A stretch of 64,000 nucleotides of DNA from Eubacteriaceae bacterium (GTDB lineage: Bacteria > Bacillota > Clostridia > Lachnospirales > Lachnospiraceae), in contig CABJBF010000001.1 in NCBI GenBank assembly GCA_902363805.1, positions 744,001 through 808,000 of the forward strand. Reading direction: 5' to 3'. This document shows positions 9,700 to 18,639 of the stretch, piece after piece. The position numbers and the translations under genes were made by a program. How positions within the stretch are numbered: the stretch's first letter is position 1; the number at the start of each line of letters is the position of its first letter. The notes under the pieces were generated by a model. That model made no database searches. It saw nothing but the letters and a program-made list of their open reading frames with translations, and was not told where the DNA came from.

Positions 9700-10743
9700 A
9701 TGAGTGTAAATAGAGAATTGAATAGTATGGAGAAAAGACGTGATACTATTTTGGATGATGACAATGAAAATGCTATAAAATTAAATGATGAAGATCGAAA
9801 TACAATCACAAAGAATAAATCTAAAGATAAATTACTCAAGAAAACATGGGTGGTATGTCTTCTTGCAATGGTGTGCTGTTTCCTTTGGGGCAGCGCATTT
9901 CCATGTATAAAAACAGGCTACAGAATGCTTGATATTAAATCAGGAGAATATGCCTCACAAATATTATTTGCGGGTATAAGATTTGCATTAGCCGGTATTT
10001 TAGTAATTGTAACTAACAGCATAATACGAAGAAAAGTAATTCTTCCAAAGAAACCAGGATACATTTTTACGCTCAGTATATTCCAGACATCAGGACAGTA
10101 CCTGTTCTTTTATATAGGAATGGCGCATACGACAGGAGTACGTAGTTCTATTATTACAGGTTCAGGTGTATTTTTAGCAATTGTGGTAGCGGCTTTTATT
10201 TTTCATCAGGAAAAATTGAATGCAACTAAGATAATAGGTACGTTGATTGGATTTGCAGGAGTTTTAATTGTAAATATAACAGGAATAAATGGTGGCGGAC
10301 AATGGTCATTTATGGGAGAAGGATTTATATTTCTTGCAGCGATTTCGTCCGCATTTTCATCTTCATTTATTAAGAAATTTTCAAATGACGCTGATGTTGT
10401 AATGCTTAGTGGATATCAGTTTTTTTCAGGTGGAGTAATTTTGGCTGTGATTGGCAAACTGCTTGGCGGAAATGTAGTTATTTCAACTCCTAATGTTGTT
10501 ATAATGATTATTTACATGGCATTTATTTCGGCGACAGCATATACAATATGGAGTATATTATTAAAATTTAATACGGTATCAAAAGTTTCTGTATACAAAT
10601 TTATGAATCCTGTTTTTGGAGTTATTCTTTCAGCTTTATTTTTACCGGGAGAAAGCAGCCAGATAGGTGGACAGGTTATTGTAGCACTGATGTTTGTATG
10701 TGTAGGAATTGTGATTGTAAATAACGTTCAAACACACCAATAA
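9700..10743 (+). CDS. DMT-superfamily transporter (EamA family)
   Basis: Inner-membrane drug/metabolite transporter with ten predicted helices in two EamA repeats (347 aa). CCFLWGSAFPCIKTGYRM is the usual first-helix signature, and the second repeat ends in FMNPVFGVILSALFLPGE. An unusual charged N-terminal tail of about 45 residues, rich in Asp, Asn and Lys, precedes the first helix. It begins 1 base after the PAS gene, so the two are translationally coupled. Substrate unknown. Confidence 0.85.
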   Translation: MSVNRELNSMEKRRDTILDDDNENAIKLNDEDRNTITKNKSKDKLLKKTWVVCLLAMVCCFLWGSAFPCIKTGYRMLDIKSGEYASQILFAGIRFALAGILVIVTNSIIRRKVILPKKPGYIFTLSIFQTSGQYLFFYIGMAHTTGVRSSIITGSGVFLAIVVAAFIFHQEKLNATKIIGTLIGFAGVLIVNITGINGGGQWSFMGEGFIFLAAISSAFSSSFIKKFSNDADVVMLSGYQFFSGGVILAVIGKLLGGNVVISTPNVVIMIIYMAFISATAYTIWSILLKFNTVSKVSVYKFMNPVFGVILSALFLPGESSQIGGQVIVALMFVCVGIVIVNNVQTHQ

Positions 10744-10789
10744 ATTTGCAAAAAAAGTAACGAAATTATGCAGATTAACAAGTTTTACA

Positions 10790-10818
10790 TTGTTATAGTC
10801 AATTGTTTTTAGTATAAT
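10790..10818 (+). promoter_or_regulatory. Promoter of the phenylacetate-CoA ligase operon
   Basis: TTGTTA and TATAAT separated by 17 bases, 67 bases before the start codon of the ligase gene. Confidence 0.65.
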
Positions 10819-10884
10819 AGAGTTTATCAGTTTAAAGTGTTAGCGTAAATACTGCTAAAATTTATTACATAAGGAGATAACATA

Positions 10885-12198
10885 ATGAGCGTAAAGGAAA
10901 TGATTTTAGACTCAAAGCATGAGTGTATGAGCCGGGACGAGATGGCAGCACTTCAGGGAGAGAGACTTGTTGATTTAGTAAACAGAGTTTATAACAATGT
11001 ACCATTCTACACAAAGAAGATGAAAGAATTAGGTGTAGAACCCGGTGATATTAAAGGAATTGAAGATATTGTTAAACTTCCATTTACCACAAAGGAAGAT
11101 TTGAGAAATAATTATCCATTCGGACTTAGAGCAGTACCGCAGTCAGAAATTGTACGTGTACAGGGAACTTCAGGAACAACAGGTAAGCTTACTATAGTGC
11201 CATATACACAGAAGGACATTGATGTATGGGCAGAATGTATAGGAAGATGTATGACAATGGCAGGACTTACAAAGGAAGATGTAATTCATGTATGCTATGG
11301 TTATGGTTTGTTTACAGGTGGACTTGGAATGGATTTTGGTGCAAGAAGAATTGGTGCTATGACGGTTCCTATGTCTGCAGGAAATACACAGAGACAGATT
11401 ATGTGTATGGAAGATTTTGGCGCAACAGCTCTTGCATGTACACCATCATATGCTTTATATCTTGCAGAAACAATTGCAGAGATGGACAAGGTTGATGATA
11501 TGAAATTAAAAGTCGGAATTCATGGAGCAGAGCCTTGGACAGAAGAAATGAAAAAGAAAATTGAAGACATTTTACATATTGAATGTTTTGATATTTACGG
11601 ATTATGTGAAATTACAGGACCGGGTGTTGCAATGGATTGTAAACAACACAATGGATTACATATTAACCATGACTTCTTCTATCCGGAAGTACTTGATCCT
11701 GTTACAAATGAATCGGTAGGAGACAATAATTTAGGTGAACTTGTATTTACTACTTTAGTAAAGGAAGGTATGCCATTACTTAGATATAGAACTAAAGATT
11801 TAACAAGCATTGACCATTCTACATGTGAATGTGGAAGAACAACACCTAGAATTTCTAAATTCAAAGGACGTACAGATGACATGAAGGTTATTCGTGGTGT
11901 AAATGTATTCCCAACACAGGTTGAAACAGCACTATTATCAATGGGTGGAGATATTTCTAACCATTATATGATGATTGTAGACCGTGAAAATAATACAGAT
12001 AAACTAACAGTAATGGTTGAAGTAAATGAGAATCTCTTCTCAGATGAAATTAGCAAGTTAAATGATTTGAAGAAGAAGGTTGGAGCTAAATTAAAACAGG
12101 CTTTAGGTATATCTGCTGAAATTAAATTAGTAGAACCTAAGACAATCCAGAGAAGTGAAGGTAAAGCAGTACGAGTAATTGATAATCGTAATTTGTAA
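10885..12198 (+). CDS. paaK: Phenylacetate-CoA ligase family protein
   Basis: AMP-forming acyl-CoA ligase (437 aa) of the PaaK family, activating an aryl-acetate or similar acid to its CoA thioester. The P-loop VQGTSGTTGKLTIVPYT (about residue 92), the adenylate motif YGLCEITGPG and the C-terminal FKGRTDDMKVIRGVNVFPTQ are diagnostic. The next gene encodes a double ACT protein, a common PaaK partner in anaerobes. In Clostridia this pair often accompanies aromatic 2-oxoacid metabolism through ferredoxin-dependent oxidoreductases; one such operon lies at 35.9-38.9 kb but is not linked. Confidence 0.9.
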   Translation: MSVKEMILDSKHECMSRDEMAALQGERLVDLVNRVYNNVPFYTKKMKELGVEPGDIKGIEDIVKLPFTTKEDLRNNYPFGLRAVPQSEIVRVQGTSGTTGKLTIVPYTQKDIDVWAECIGRCMTMAGLTKEDVIHVCYGYGLFTGGLGMDFGARRIGAMTVPMSAGNTQRQIMCMEDFGATALACTPSYALYLAETIAEMDKVDDMKLKVGIHGAEPWTEEMKKKIEDILHIECFDIYGLCEITGPGVAMDCKQHNGLHINHDFFYPEVLDPVTNESVGDNNLGELVFTTLVKEGMPLLRYRTKDLTSIDHSTCECGRTTPRISKFKGRTDDMKVIRGVNVFPTQVETALLSMGGDISNHYMMIVDRENNTDKLTVMVEVNENLFSDEISKLNDLKKKVGAKLKQALGISAEIKLVEPKTIQRSEGKAVRVIDNRNL

Positions 12199-12283
12199 TA
12201 GCAGGAGATAACGGATATTTATAATAATAAGTTTTTATTATAAATAATCTTAATCGAAATCGTAATTTATAGGAGGTAGTTTT

Positions 12284-12718
12284 ATGGCACTAAAACAGTT
12301 GACAGTGTTCCTTGAAAATAAAGAAGGACATTTAAATGATGTATTAAAGACTTTGGCAGACAATGATGTTAACATTATTGTAGCAGCCTTAGCGGAATCA
12401 GCTGATTTCGGAATATTAAGAATGATTGTTCCGGAATCTGAAAAGGCTAGAGAAATTTTAAAGAATGCAGATTTTTCTGCAAAACTAACAGAGGTACTTT
12501 GTGTAAGTGTTCCTCATAAAGCAGGTTCACTTGCAAAGACTTTAAAGGTTCTTGCGGATGCTAATGTAAATGTAGAATATATGTATGCATTTTCAAGTGG
12601 AATCAACGCAGCAGCAGTTATTAAGACAAAAAATGTAAATGTAGCTACAAAGGTTCTTGAATCTGAAGGATTTGAATTTTGGGATGAAGAAAAAATCAAA
12701 GATATTAGTGAACAGTAG
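12284..12718 (+). CDS. ACT-domain protein (tandem ACT)
   Basis: A 144 aa protein of two ACT repeats (about 1-68 and 70-140), small amino-acid-binding folds: QLTVFLENKEGHLNDVLKTLADNDVNI and VSVPHKAGSLAKTLKVLADANVNVEY. AGGAGG precedes the ATG. It follows paaK by 85 bases and is probably co-transcribed, likely sensing an aromatic or branched amino acid. No catalytic domain is attached. Confidence 0.85.
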   Translation: MALKQLTVFLENKEGHLNDVLKTLADNDVNIIVAALAESADFGILRMIVPESEKAREILKNADFSAKLTEVLCVSVPHKAGSLAKTLKVLADANVNVEYMYAFSSGINAAAVIKTKNVNVATKVLESEGFEFWDEEKIKDISEQ

Positions 12719-12785
12719 GATAGTTTAACAAATTAAAAAGCATTGTTAAATTGTTAAATGGAAAGCAATAATGTGCATAAAAGTA

Positions 12786-12922
12786 TAAAGAAACTAAAAA
12801 AGTTTTAATAATTGAGAGAACGATAGTACATAAAAAGAAACTAAAAAAGTTTTATTAATTCAAAGAACGATAGTACATAAAAGAAACTAAAAAGTTTTAT
12901 TAATTCAAAGAATTAAAGTATG
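12786..12922. repeat. Three imperfect tandem repeats of about 46 bp
   Basis: Units at about 12786-12830, 12831-12877 and 12878-12922 share AAGAAACTAAAAAAGTTTTA followed by TTAATTCAAAGAACGATAGTA-like sequence. Each unit contains a small AAACT/AGTTT dyad. The copies abut each other without spacers. Confidence 0.75.
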
Positions 12923-12928
12923 TATAAA

Positions 12929-12995
12929 AGAGACTTAAAAAAATACGGATGACTTGCAAAAGACAAATTTGCCGGATATTTTAAGTCTCTTTTTA
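12929..12995 (+). terminator. Intrinsic terminator downstream of the paaK-ACT operon
   Basis: A perfect 12-base stem (AGAGACTTAAAA with TTTTAAGTCTCT) and a 38-base loop, followed by TTTTT. It lies 210 bases after the ACT gene, behind the tandem repeat. Confidence 0.7.
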
Positions 12996-13536
12996 ATGCT
13001 CTTAATGATTCTTTATTCTGTATTTTGTTATTAAAAGTGTTTATATAAGTAATATTTGCAATAGTGTTTGAGTGGAGTTTTAACTCCGAAGTTAGTTTAG
13101 ATTGTTCCGTAAATTTTTCAAATAAAAGTGTACCATATAAGTAAGGACACATCTGCCATGGCACAAAACTAATTCAATGTAAATTAAATTAAATAATAAA
13201 TTACGGAGGTAATTGGAAAAGTATAAATTATCCGTAAAAAATGATTGAAGATAGAAAAATATTTTATTTTAAAAATAAAATATATAGTGATTATACATAA
13301 TTTGATTAGCATAACAAAAATGAAATTTTTGCCTTGAAATAAACGAAAAGTTAGCTTTCACTATATATAGTGCAAAATAAAATTTAACATTATATAGAAT
13401 TGTAAAATAAATGATTGTATAATTTTCTTATGATATTTGATTCTGTATAACAATACAGTTAGTAACAACGGAGATGTCATATTTTGAAAAAGATATGTTA
13501 AGTAGTACAAAATGTACAGAAGGGTGAGGTGTAAAT

Positions 13537-14076
13537 ATGAATATTTGGCATGATATTAATCCAAAAAGAATTCAGCCATCAGATTTTATTGCAACTATTG
13601 AAATTAGCAAAGGAAGCAAGAAAAAATATGAATTAGATAAGGAAACAGGTTTGATTATATTAGACCGTATCCTGTATTCATCAGTTCATTATCCTGCTAA
13701 TTATGGATTTATTCCACGAACACTTGGAGATGATAAAGATCCGCTTGATGTGTTGGTATTATGTTCAGAAGAAATAGAACCAATGTCACTTGTAAGATGT
13801 TATCCGATAGGTGTTATGTATATGACTGATAATGGGGATAATGACGAAAAGATAATTGCAATTCCATATGGCGACCCAACATATAACGGATATGTGGATA
13901 TACAACAGTTACCAGAACATATATTTGCGGAAATAAAGCACTTCTTTAATGTATATAAGGATTTAGAGGGAAAACAGACTGCTGTTAAGGAGTTTGGCGG
14001 ACCTGTTGAGGCTGCTAAAATAATATATCAATGTTTGGATAATTATAATGAAAAATATGGGAAAAAAGATGAATAG
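13537..14076 (+). CDS. ppa: Inorganic pyrophosphatase (family I)
   Basis: Hydrolyses pyrophosphate to phosphate in the cytoplasm, pulling biosynthetic reactions forward. The 179 aa length and the motifs [37 protein letters not shown] (metal-binding aspartates DxxPLD) and KxxxE-like C-terminal residues fit the soluble family I enzyme rather than the Mn-dependent family II enzyme. GTGAGGTG precedes the ATG. It stands alone behind a long AT-rich spacer. Confidence 0.93.
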   Translation: MNIWHDINPKRIQPSDFIATIEISKGSKKKYELDKETGLIILDRILYSSVHYPANYGFIPRTLGDDKDPLDVLVLCSEEIEPMSLVRCYPIGVMYMTDNGDNDEKIIAIPYGDPTYNGYVDIQQLPEHIFAEIKHFFNVYKDLEGKQTAVKEFGGPVEAAKIIYQCLDNYNEKYGKKDE

Positions 14077-14181
14077 TCTGCTATGAAACAGATTCAACTT
14101 GCTTTGAAAATAATTAAATTTATTTGAAAAATAGAGATTCATTTTGTTTTACAAATAACATATTTTAAAGGTGGTAAGATT

Positions 14182-15963
14182 ATGATTAATGAAAGAATTT
14201 CAGCCCTTAGAAATTTAATGGAACGAAATAAAATTAATGCTTATGTAATTCCGACAAGTGATGAGCATGGTTCAGAATACTTGAGTGACCATTTTAAAAC
14301 GAGAGAATATATGTCAGGATTTACAGGCTCAGCAGGAACATTGGTAGTTACAATGTATGAGGCACTATTATGGACTGATGGAAGATACTTTATTCAGGCA
14401 GCAGAACAACTTCAAGATAGTGAAATTAAACTTATGAAAGCCGGAGAAGAAGGGGCGCCTTCTGTAGAAGAATATTTAAAGAAGAACCTTATTGAGGGCA
14501 GTGTAATAGGATTTGACGGACAGACAACTAATGCAAGACAGGCAGAAAAATTAGCTGAAATTTCAGAAATGAAAATAAAGAGTGACGTGGATTTGGTTGG
14601 AGAAATATGGAGTGACAGACCTGCTATAGAATTTAAACCTATATGGAGATTAATGGATAGATATGCAGGAGTTTCTTATCCTGAAAAAGTAGCTAATATA
14701 AGAAAAAGAATGGAAGAGGAAAAAGCGGACACATTACTTTTGACATCGTTAGATGAAATTGCATGGGTTACAAATATCAGAGGTGATGATATTGAGTATA
14801 ATCCGGTATGCTTTTCGTATATGGTAATTACAAAATATGATAGTCTGTTATTTGCAAATACAAAATCATTTGATGAAAAAACAATATACCGTCTTTCAGA
14901 AGAAGGGGTTAAAATTAAAGAATATGATGAAATATATGATTATGTAAAAGTTATTCCTGAATATACAACATTATGGTTAGATAAAACAACAACAAATTAT
15001 AGTATTTTACGTTCCATAAAACCAGAAGTAAAGATTATAGATAAATTTTCACCTGCATTGCATTTGAAAGCAATCAAAAATAATGTGGAAATTGAAAATA
15101 TGATTAATGCTCATATAATGGATGGCGTTGCAGTGACCAGATTTATTTATTGGTTAAAACATAATGTAAGCAAAGAAAAAATGACAGAAATATCTATTGC
15201 AAATAAATTAGAAGAATTTAGAAAATCATGGAAAACATATTTGGCACCAAGTTTTGAAACTATAGTAGGATATGCAGACCATGGCGCAATAGTTCATTAC
15301 AGCGCAACTAAAGAAACAGATTATGAAGTTAAAGCAGATAATTTTGTTTTAATTGATTCAGGCGGACATTATGTAGAAGGAACTACAGATATAACAAGAA
15401 CAATAGCCCTCGGAAATATATCTACAGAGCAGAAGAAGATGTATACAGCTGTTCTTAGAGGAAATTTGAAGCTTGCAAATGCAAAATTCTTATCAGGATG
15501 TACAGGAGTATCACTTGATTATGTTGCAAGACAACCACTGTGGGAAATCGGATATGATTACAGACACGGTACAGGTCACGGTGTCGGTTATCTTCTTAAT
15601 GTTCATGAGCAGCCGAATGCATTTAGATATATGTTAAGAGAAAATGTTGAAGAAAATGCAGAATTTAAACCGGGAATGATTACTTCAGATGAACCCGGCG
15701 TTTATTTGGAAGGGCAATATGGAATAAGGCTCGAAAATCTTTTGCTTTGTGTTGAAAAACAGGTGACTGAATACGGACAGTTTTTGGGATTTGATACACT
15801 TACATTAGTTCCATTTGATGTAGACGCTATAGATGTAAATATAATGTCTGACTATGAAATACGCCTTTTAAGACAGTATCATAAACTTGTTTATAAAAAG
15901 ATTTCTCCATATCTTAATATTGAGGAACAGGAATGGTTATACGAAGTATGTATGGAAATTTAA
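14182..15963 (+). CDS. Xaa-Pro aminopeptidase (aminopeptidase P, M24B)
   Basis: Metallopeptidase removing N-terminal residues ahead of proline (593 aa, the long three-domain form). Two creatinase-like N-terminal domains (about 1-310) precede the pita-bread catalytic domain. Metal ligands are visible in LIDSGGHYVEGTTDITRT (two Asp), GHGVGYLLNVHE (His), TSDEPGVYLEG (Glu) and GIRLENL (Glu). Cytoplasmic, no signal peptide. AAAGGTGG precedes the ATG. It is followed by a strong terminator at 16091. Confidence 0.92.
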   Translation: MINERISALRNLMERNKINAYVIPTSDEHGSEYLSDHFKTREYMSGFTGSAGTLVVTMYEALLWTDGRYFIQAAEQLQDSEIKLMKAGEEGAPSVEEYLKKNLIEGSVIGFDGQTTNARQAEKLAEISEMKIKSDVDLVGEIWSDRPAIEFKPIWRLMDRYAGVSYPEKVANIRKRMEEEKADTLLLTSLDEIAWVTNIRGDDIEYNPVCFSYMVITKYDSLLFANTKSFDEKTIYRLSEEGVKIKEYDEIYDYVKVIPEYTTLWLDKTTTNYSILRSIKPEVKIIDKFSPALHLKAIKNNVEIENMINAHIMDGVAVTRFIYWLKHNVSKEKMTEISIANKLEEFRKSWKTYLAPSFETIVGYADHGAIVHYSATKETDYEVKADNFVLIDSGGHYVEGTTDITRTIALGNISTEQKKMYTAVLRGNLKLANAKFLSGCTGVSLDYVARQPLWEIGYDYRHGTGHGVGYLLNVHEQPNAFRYMLRENVEENAEFKPGMITSDEPGVYLEGQYGIRLENLLLCVEKQVTEYGQFLGFDTLTLVPFDVDAIDVNIMSDYEIRLLRQYHKLVYKKISPYLNIEEQEWLYEVCMEI

Positions 15964-16090
15964 ATATATTTTTGTATAATAATGAATAAATTATGTGCGA
16001 AATAGATAAATTATAAAAAATACTTGTATAAATTGTATGTTTTATGATAGACTACTCGCAATTAATGGTAGTTGTATATGTTAGTGAAGA

Positions 16091-16136
16091 AAAGCACGGT
16101 ACAGTAGAACGAAAGTTTACTGCACCGTGCTTTTTT
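16091..16136 (+). terminator. Intrinsic terminator after the aminopeptidase P gene
   Basis: The stem AGCACGGT-A-CAGTA pairs with TACTG-C-ACCGTGCT and is followed by six T residues. Confidence 0.8.
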
Positions 16137-16262
16137 GTGCGTTAGCAATGAGGCCACGTACCATAAAAAACAAATATTTCTGTGAAAGCTTGCTTTCAAA
16201 AAGAAATATTTGTTTTTTATGTGATGCGGCGAATGCCGCATCAGTGAAATGAAGCGAGTATA
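16137..16262. repeat. Palindromic intergenic element, copy A
   Basis: A perfect 20-base inverted repeat (16162-16181 with 16202-16221) whose loop carries GAAAGCTTGCTTTC, itself a hairpin. The outer flanks read ACGTACCATAAAAAA and TTTTTTATGTGATGCGGC, then GAATGCCGC. The same outer frame with a different stem sequence occurs at 25556-25770, so this is a repeat family rather than a lone terminator. Confidence 0.6.
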
Positions 16263-16297
16263 CAATGAAAGTTAAAAAGAGACAAAAGGAGGTTCTT

Positions 16298-16756
16298 ATG
16301 CCAAAGAACAGAAAAGAAGAAACGATTTACACAATAATGATGGTCATAGTAATGGTTTATGCAATGGTATGTTATAACATAGCAATGGATATAGGTGGAA
16401 TGAAGAATTTTGTATTTTTAGCAGCACTTAGTGAACTGCCGATAATGTGTATAGCAGCATTTTTACTTGATACATTTATAGCCGGACCAATAGCAAAAAA
16501 AGTAGCTTTCAGACTGGTAAGCCCAAAAGAAGATAAGCCAATATTTGTTATTTTGGCAATATCAGTATTATCAATCTGGCTTATGTGTCCGATGATGAGT
16601 TTTGTGGCTGTAGTTTTGTTTAAAAATGCTTTTGGTCCACAACTTATAGCAGTGTGGATTCAGACAACTATAATAAATTTTCCTATGGCATTTTTCTGGC
16701 AATTATTTGCTGCCGGCCCGCTGGTAAGAACGATATTTGGAAAAATATTTAAATAA
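16298..16756 (+). CDS. DUF2798 family membrane protein
   Basis: A 152 aa integral membrane protein with four predicted helices (about residues 10-30, 40-60, 83-105 and 118-140), resembling the DUF2798 family, whose function is unknown. AGGAGG stands before ATG 16298; an upstream in-frame ATG at 16265 lacks a site. It is single between two terminator regions. Confidence 0.75.
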   Translation: MPKNRKEETIYTIMMVIVMVYAMVCYNIAMDIGGMKNFVFLAALSELPIMCIAAFLLDTFIAGPIAKKVAFRLVSPKEDKPIFVILAISVLSIWLMCPMMSFVAVVLFKNAFGPQLIAVWIQTTIINFPMAFFWQLFAAGPLVRTIFGKIFK

Positions 16757-16924
16757 TCGTAAATTTGAAAAAATATATTATGAAAAATCGCAGAGTCGAT
16801 TTTGAAAAAAGTAAAACAAGAAAATATATTTGAAAATTACAAATTTATTCGATTGATAAAAATTCAACATATTAATTTCGCCTTTTGCATAAATTATAAA
16901 AAAGAAAAATGCAAAAGGCGAGAA

Positions 16925-17179
16925 GTGAAAGAATATATTGAAGAAAGAACGATTGAAATAGCAAATTACATTATTGAATGCAATGCTACTGTAAGACAGG
17001 CAGCAAAGACATTTGGTGTAAGTAAAAGCACGGTACATAAAGACTGTACAGAACGGTTAGGTAGGTTAAATCCCGGATTGGCAAAGCAGGTTAGGAAAGT
17101 TCTTGATGTAAATAAGTCGGAACGTCATATTAGAGGTGGACTTGCAACAAAAGAAAAATACGCACATAATCATGTGTGA
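16925..17179 (+). CDS. spoIIID: Stage III sporulation transcription factor SpoIIID
   Basis: Small helix-turn-helix regulator (84 aa) that switches gene expression in the mother cell during sporulation. The product reads KEYIEERTIEIANYIIECN, then TVRQAAKTFGVSKSTVHKD (the HTH), and LNPGLAKQVRKVL, as in Bacillus SpoIIID. The family begins right before the KEYIEER segment, so I use the GTG at 16925 rather than an upstream ATG at 16802. mreB/mbl follows, the same neighbourhood as spoIIID-mbl in Bacillus. It implies an endospore-forming lineage. Confidence 0.92.
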   Translation: MKEYIEERTIEIANYIIECNATVRQAAKTFGVSKSTVHKDCTERLGRLNPGLAKQVRKVLDVNKSERHIRGGLATKEKYAHNHV

Positions 17180-17182
17180 AGA

Positions 17183-17216
17183 AATAAAAGCCATTTAGTT
17201 ATGGCTTTTATTTTAT
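17183..17216 (+). terminator. Intrinsic terminator of spoIIID
   Basis: AAAAGCCAT pairs with ATGGCTTTT around a TTAGTT loop, followed by a T-rich tail, 10 bases past the stop codon. Confidence 0.75.
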
Positions 17217-17227
17217 TATGACAATAA

Positions 17228-17366
17228 AAAAACCACATCTTACGATGTGGTGTTAATTTCGGGGGACCTGGCGGGAATTTCACCCACCAGGTTGAGTATG
17301 AAAAACTTAAAAATACGTCATTATAGGGTATGACGTATACAAACTATGCTGCACTACCTAAGTAGT
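17228..17366 (-). ncRNA. Candidate structured RNA on the minus strand, unclassified
   Basis: Between spoIIID and mreB lie four stem-loops: ACTAC/GTAGT (17353-17366), TACGTCAT/ATGACGTA (17314-17337), ACCTGG...CCAGGT with an inner GGG/CCC (17266-17292) and CCACATC/GATGTGG (17233-17250). Read on the minus strand, the last stem is followed by seven T residues, a textbook terminator end. A TATAAT lies on the minus strand at 17320-17325, though without a convincing -35. I do not recognise an RNA family; a plain bidirectional terminator region is the alternative. Confidence 0.35.
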
Positions 17367-17590
17367 ACTCTGTTATGATACGGTATATATGTGAACGAAA
17401 TATGAACATGATGTAAATAAACTTTGAAATGCAAAAAAAATAAAACATACTTTAATTTTTATATAAAATTGTATATAATATTTGTGCGGGAAATCGTGAT
17501 TAATATGGGATTGAAAGATGTATAACGTGTTTATTTTTTTATAACAACTTTTAATCTGTTATAAATATCCAATTTTAAAAGGAGAAAGAT

Positions 17591-18586
17591 ATGTTTGATA
17601 CAGACATTGGAATAGATTTAGGTACAGCAAGTATCTTAGTATATATAAAAGGAAAAGGTGTGGTTTTAAAAGAACCATCAGTTGTTGCTATAGATAGAGA
17701 TACGGATACTATAAGAGCAATCGGAGAAGAAGCAAGATTAATGATAGGAAGAACACCTGGAAATATTGTTGCGGTAAGACCTCTTAGACAGGGAGTGATT
17801 TCTAATTATTCAGTTACTGAACAGATGATAAAGTATTTTATTCAGAAAGCTGTAGGAAAACGTTCTTATAAGAAACCAAGAATTAGCATTTGCGTTCCTA
17901 GTGGAGCAACAGAAGTTGAAACTAAAGCTGTAGAGGATGCATCATTCCAGGCAGGGGCAAGAGAAGTATTTATAGTGGAAGAACCGTTAGCAGCTGCTAT
18001 TGGTGCAGGAATAGATATTTCAAAACCATGTGGAAATATGGTGGTTGACATAGGTGGTGGAACAACAGATATAGCAGTTATTTCTTTAGGTGCTACTGTT
18101 GAAAGTACTTCTGTAAAGGTTGCGGGAGATGATTTTGATGATGCGATAGTCAGATATATGAGAAAAAAACACAATCTTTTAGTAGGAGAAAGAACTGCTG
18201 AAGAAATTAAAATCGGAATAGGTACATGTTTTAAGAAAACAGAAGTTAAGAAGATGGAAGTAAGAGGTAGAAACCTTGTTACAGGTCTTCCTAAGATTAT
18301 AGAAGTTACATCAGAAGAAGTTGAAGAAGCTTTAAGAGAAGCGACAACACAGATTGTTGAAGCTATTCATGGAGTGCTTGAAAATACACCTCCTGAACTC
18401 TCAGCAGATATTGCGGTAAGAGGAATTGTTCTTACAGGTGGTGGTTGTCTGTTAGACGGATTAGAAGAATTGATTGAATCTAAGACGGGAATCAATACAA
18501 TGACAGCTGAAGATCCGATGACTGCGGTCGCTATTGGTACAGGAAGATACTTAGAAGTTATGGATGAAATGAACCAGGAAAAATAA
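17591..18586 (+). CDS. mreB: Rod-shape determining protein MreB/Mbl (bacterial actin)
   Basis: Actin-like ATPase (331 aa) forming membrane-bound filaments that guide cell-wall synthesis. Phosphate-binding motifs GIDLGTASILVY and VVDIGGGTTDIAVISLG and the adenosine motif IVLTGGGCLLDGLEELI are present. In Bacillus the spoIIID neighbour is Mbl, so this may be the Mbl paralogue; mreC and mreD are absent here, which supports that. GGAGAAAG precedes the ATG. No clear promoter is seen in the 220 AT-rich bases upstream. Confidence 0.92.
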   Translation: MFDTDIGIDLGTASILVYIKGKGVVLKEPSVVAIDRDTDTIRAIGEEARLMIGRTPGNIVAVRPLRQGVISNYSVTEQMIKYFIQKAVGKRSYKKPRISICVPSGATEVETKAVEDASFQAGAREVFIVEEPLAAAIGAGIDISKPCGNMVVDIGGGTTDIAVISLGATVESTSVKVAGDDFDDAIVRYMRKKHNLLVGERTAEEIKIGIGTCFKKTEVKKMEVRGRNLVTGLPKIIEVTSEEVEEALREATTQIVEAIHGVLENTPPELSADIAVRGIVLTGGGCLLDGLEELIESKTGINTMTAEDPMTAVAIGTGRYLEVMDEMNQEK

Positions 18587-18594
18587 TAGATAAT

Positions 18595-18622
18595 AAGGCT
18601 GTCTGGAAAAGGCAGCCTTTTA
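18595..18622 (+). terminator. Weak intrinsic terminator after mreB
   Basis: AAGGCTG pairs with CAGCCTT and is followed by a short T-rich tail, just after the mreB stop and before the recD2 ribosome site. Confidence 0.45.
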
Positions 18623-18639
18623 AATTAAAAGGAAAAGAT

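Larger units (their letters stand above)
12719..13536. other. Long AT-rich intergenic region, no gene seen
   Basis: About 800 bases without a credible coding region. It holds a three-copy tandem repeat (12786-12922), a terminator (12929-12995) and a perfect palindrome CACTATATATAGTG near 13359. The pyrophosphatase promoter must lie in the last part, but no clear consensus pair is seen. Confidence 0.6.

Noticed and set aside
12786..12922. Tandem repeats considered as a CRISPR array
   Set aside because: The units abut with no unique spacers, are imperfect, and there are no cas genes nearby.
12913..13164. 83-codon open frame on the minus strand
   Set aside because: No ribosome site, no recognisable protein, AT-rich composition, and it spans the terminator at 12929.
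17266..17292. T-arm-like hairpin considered as part of a tRNA gene
   Set aside because: It lacks the GTTC loop, an anticodon arm and a CCA-compatible acceptor stem.
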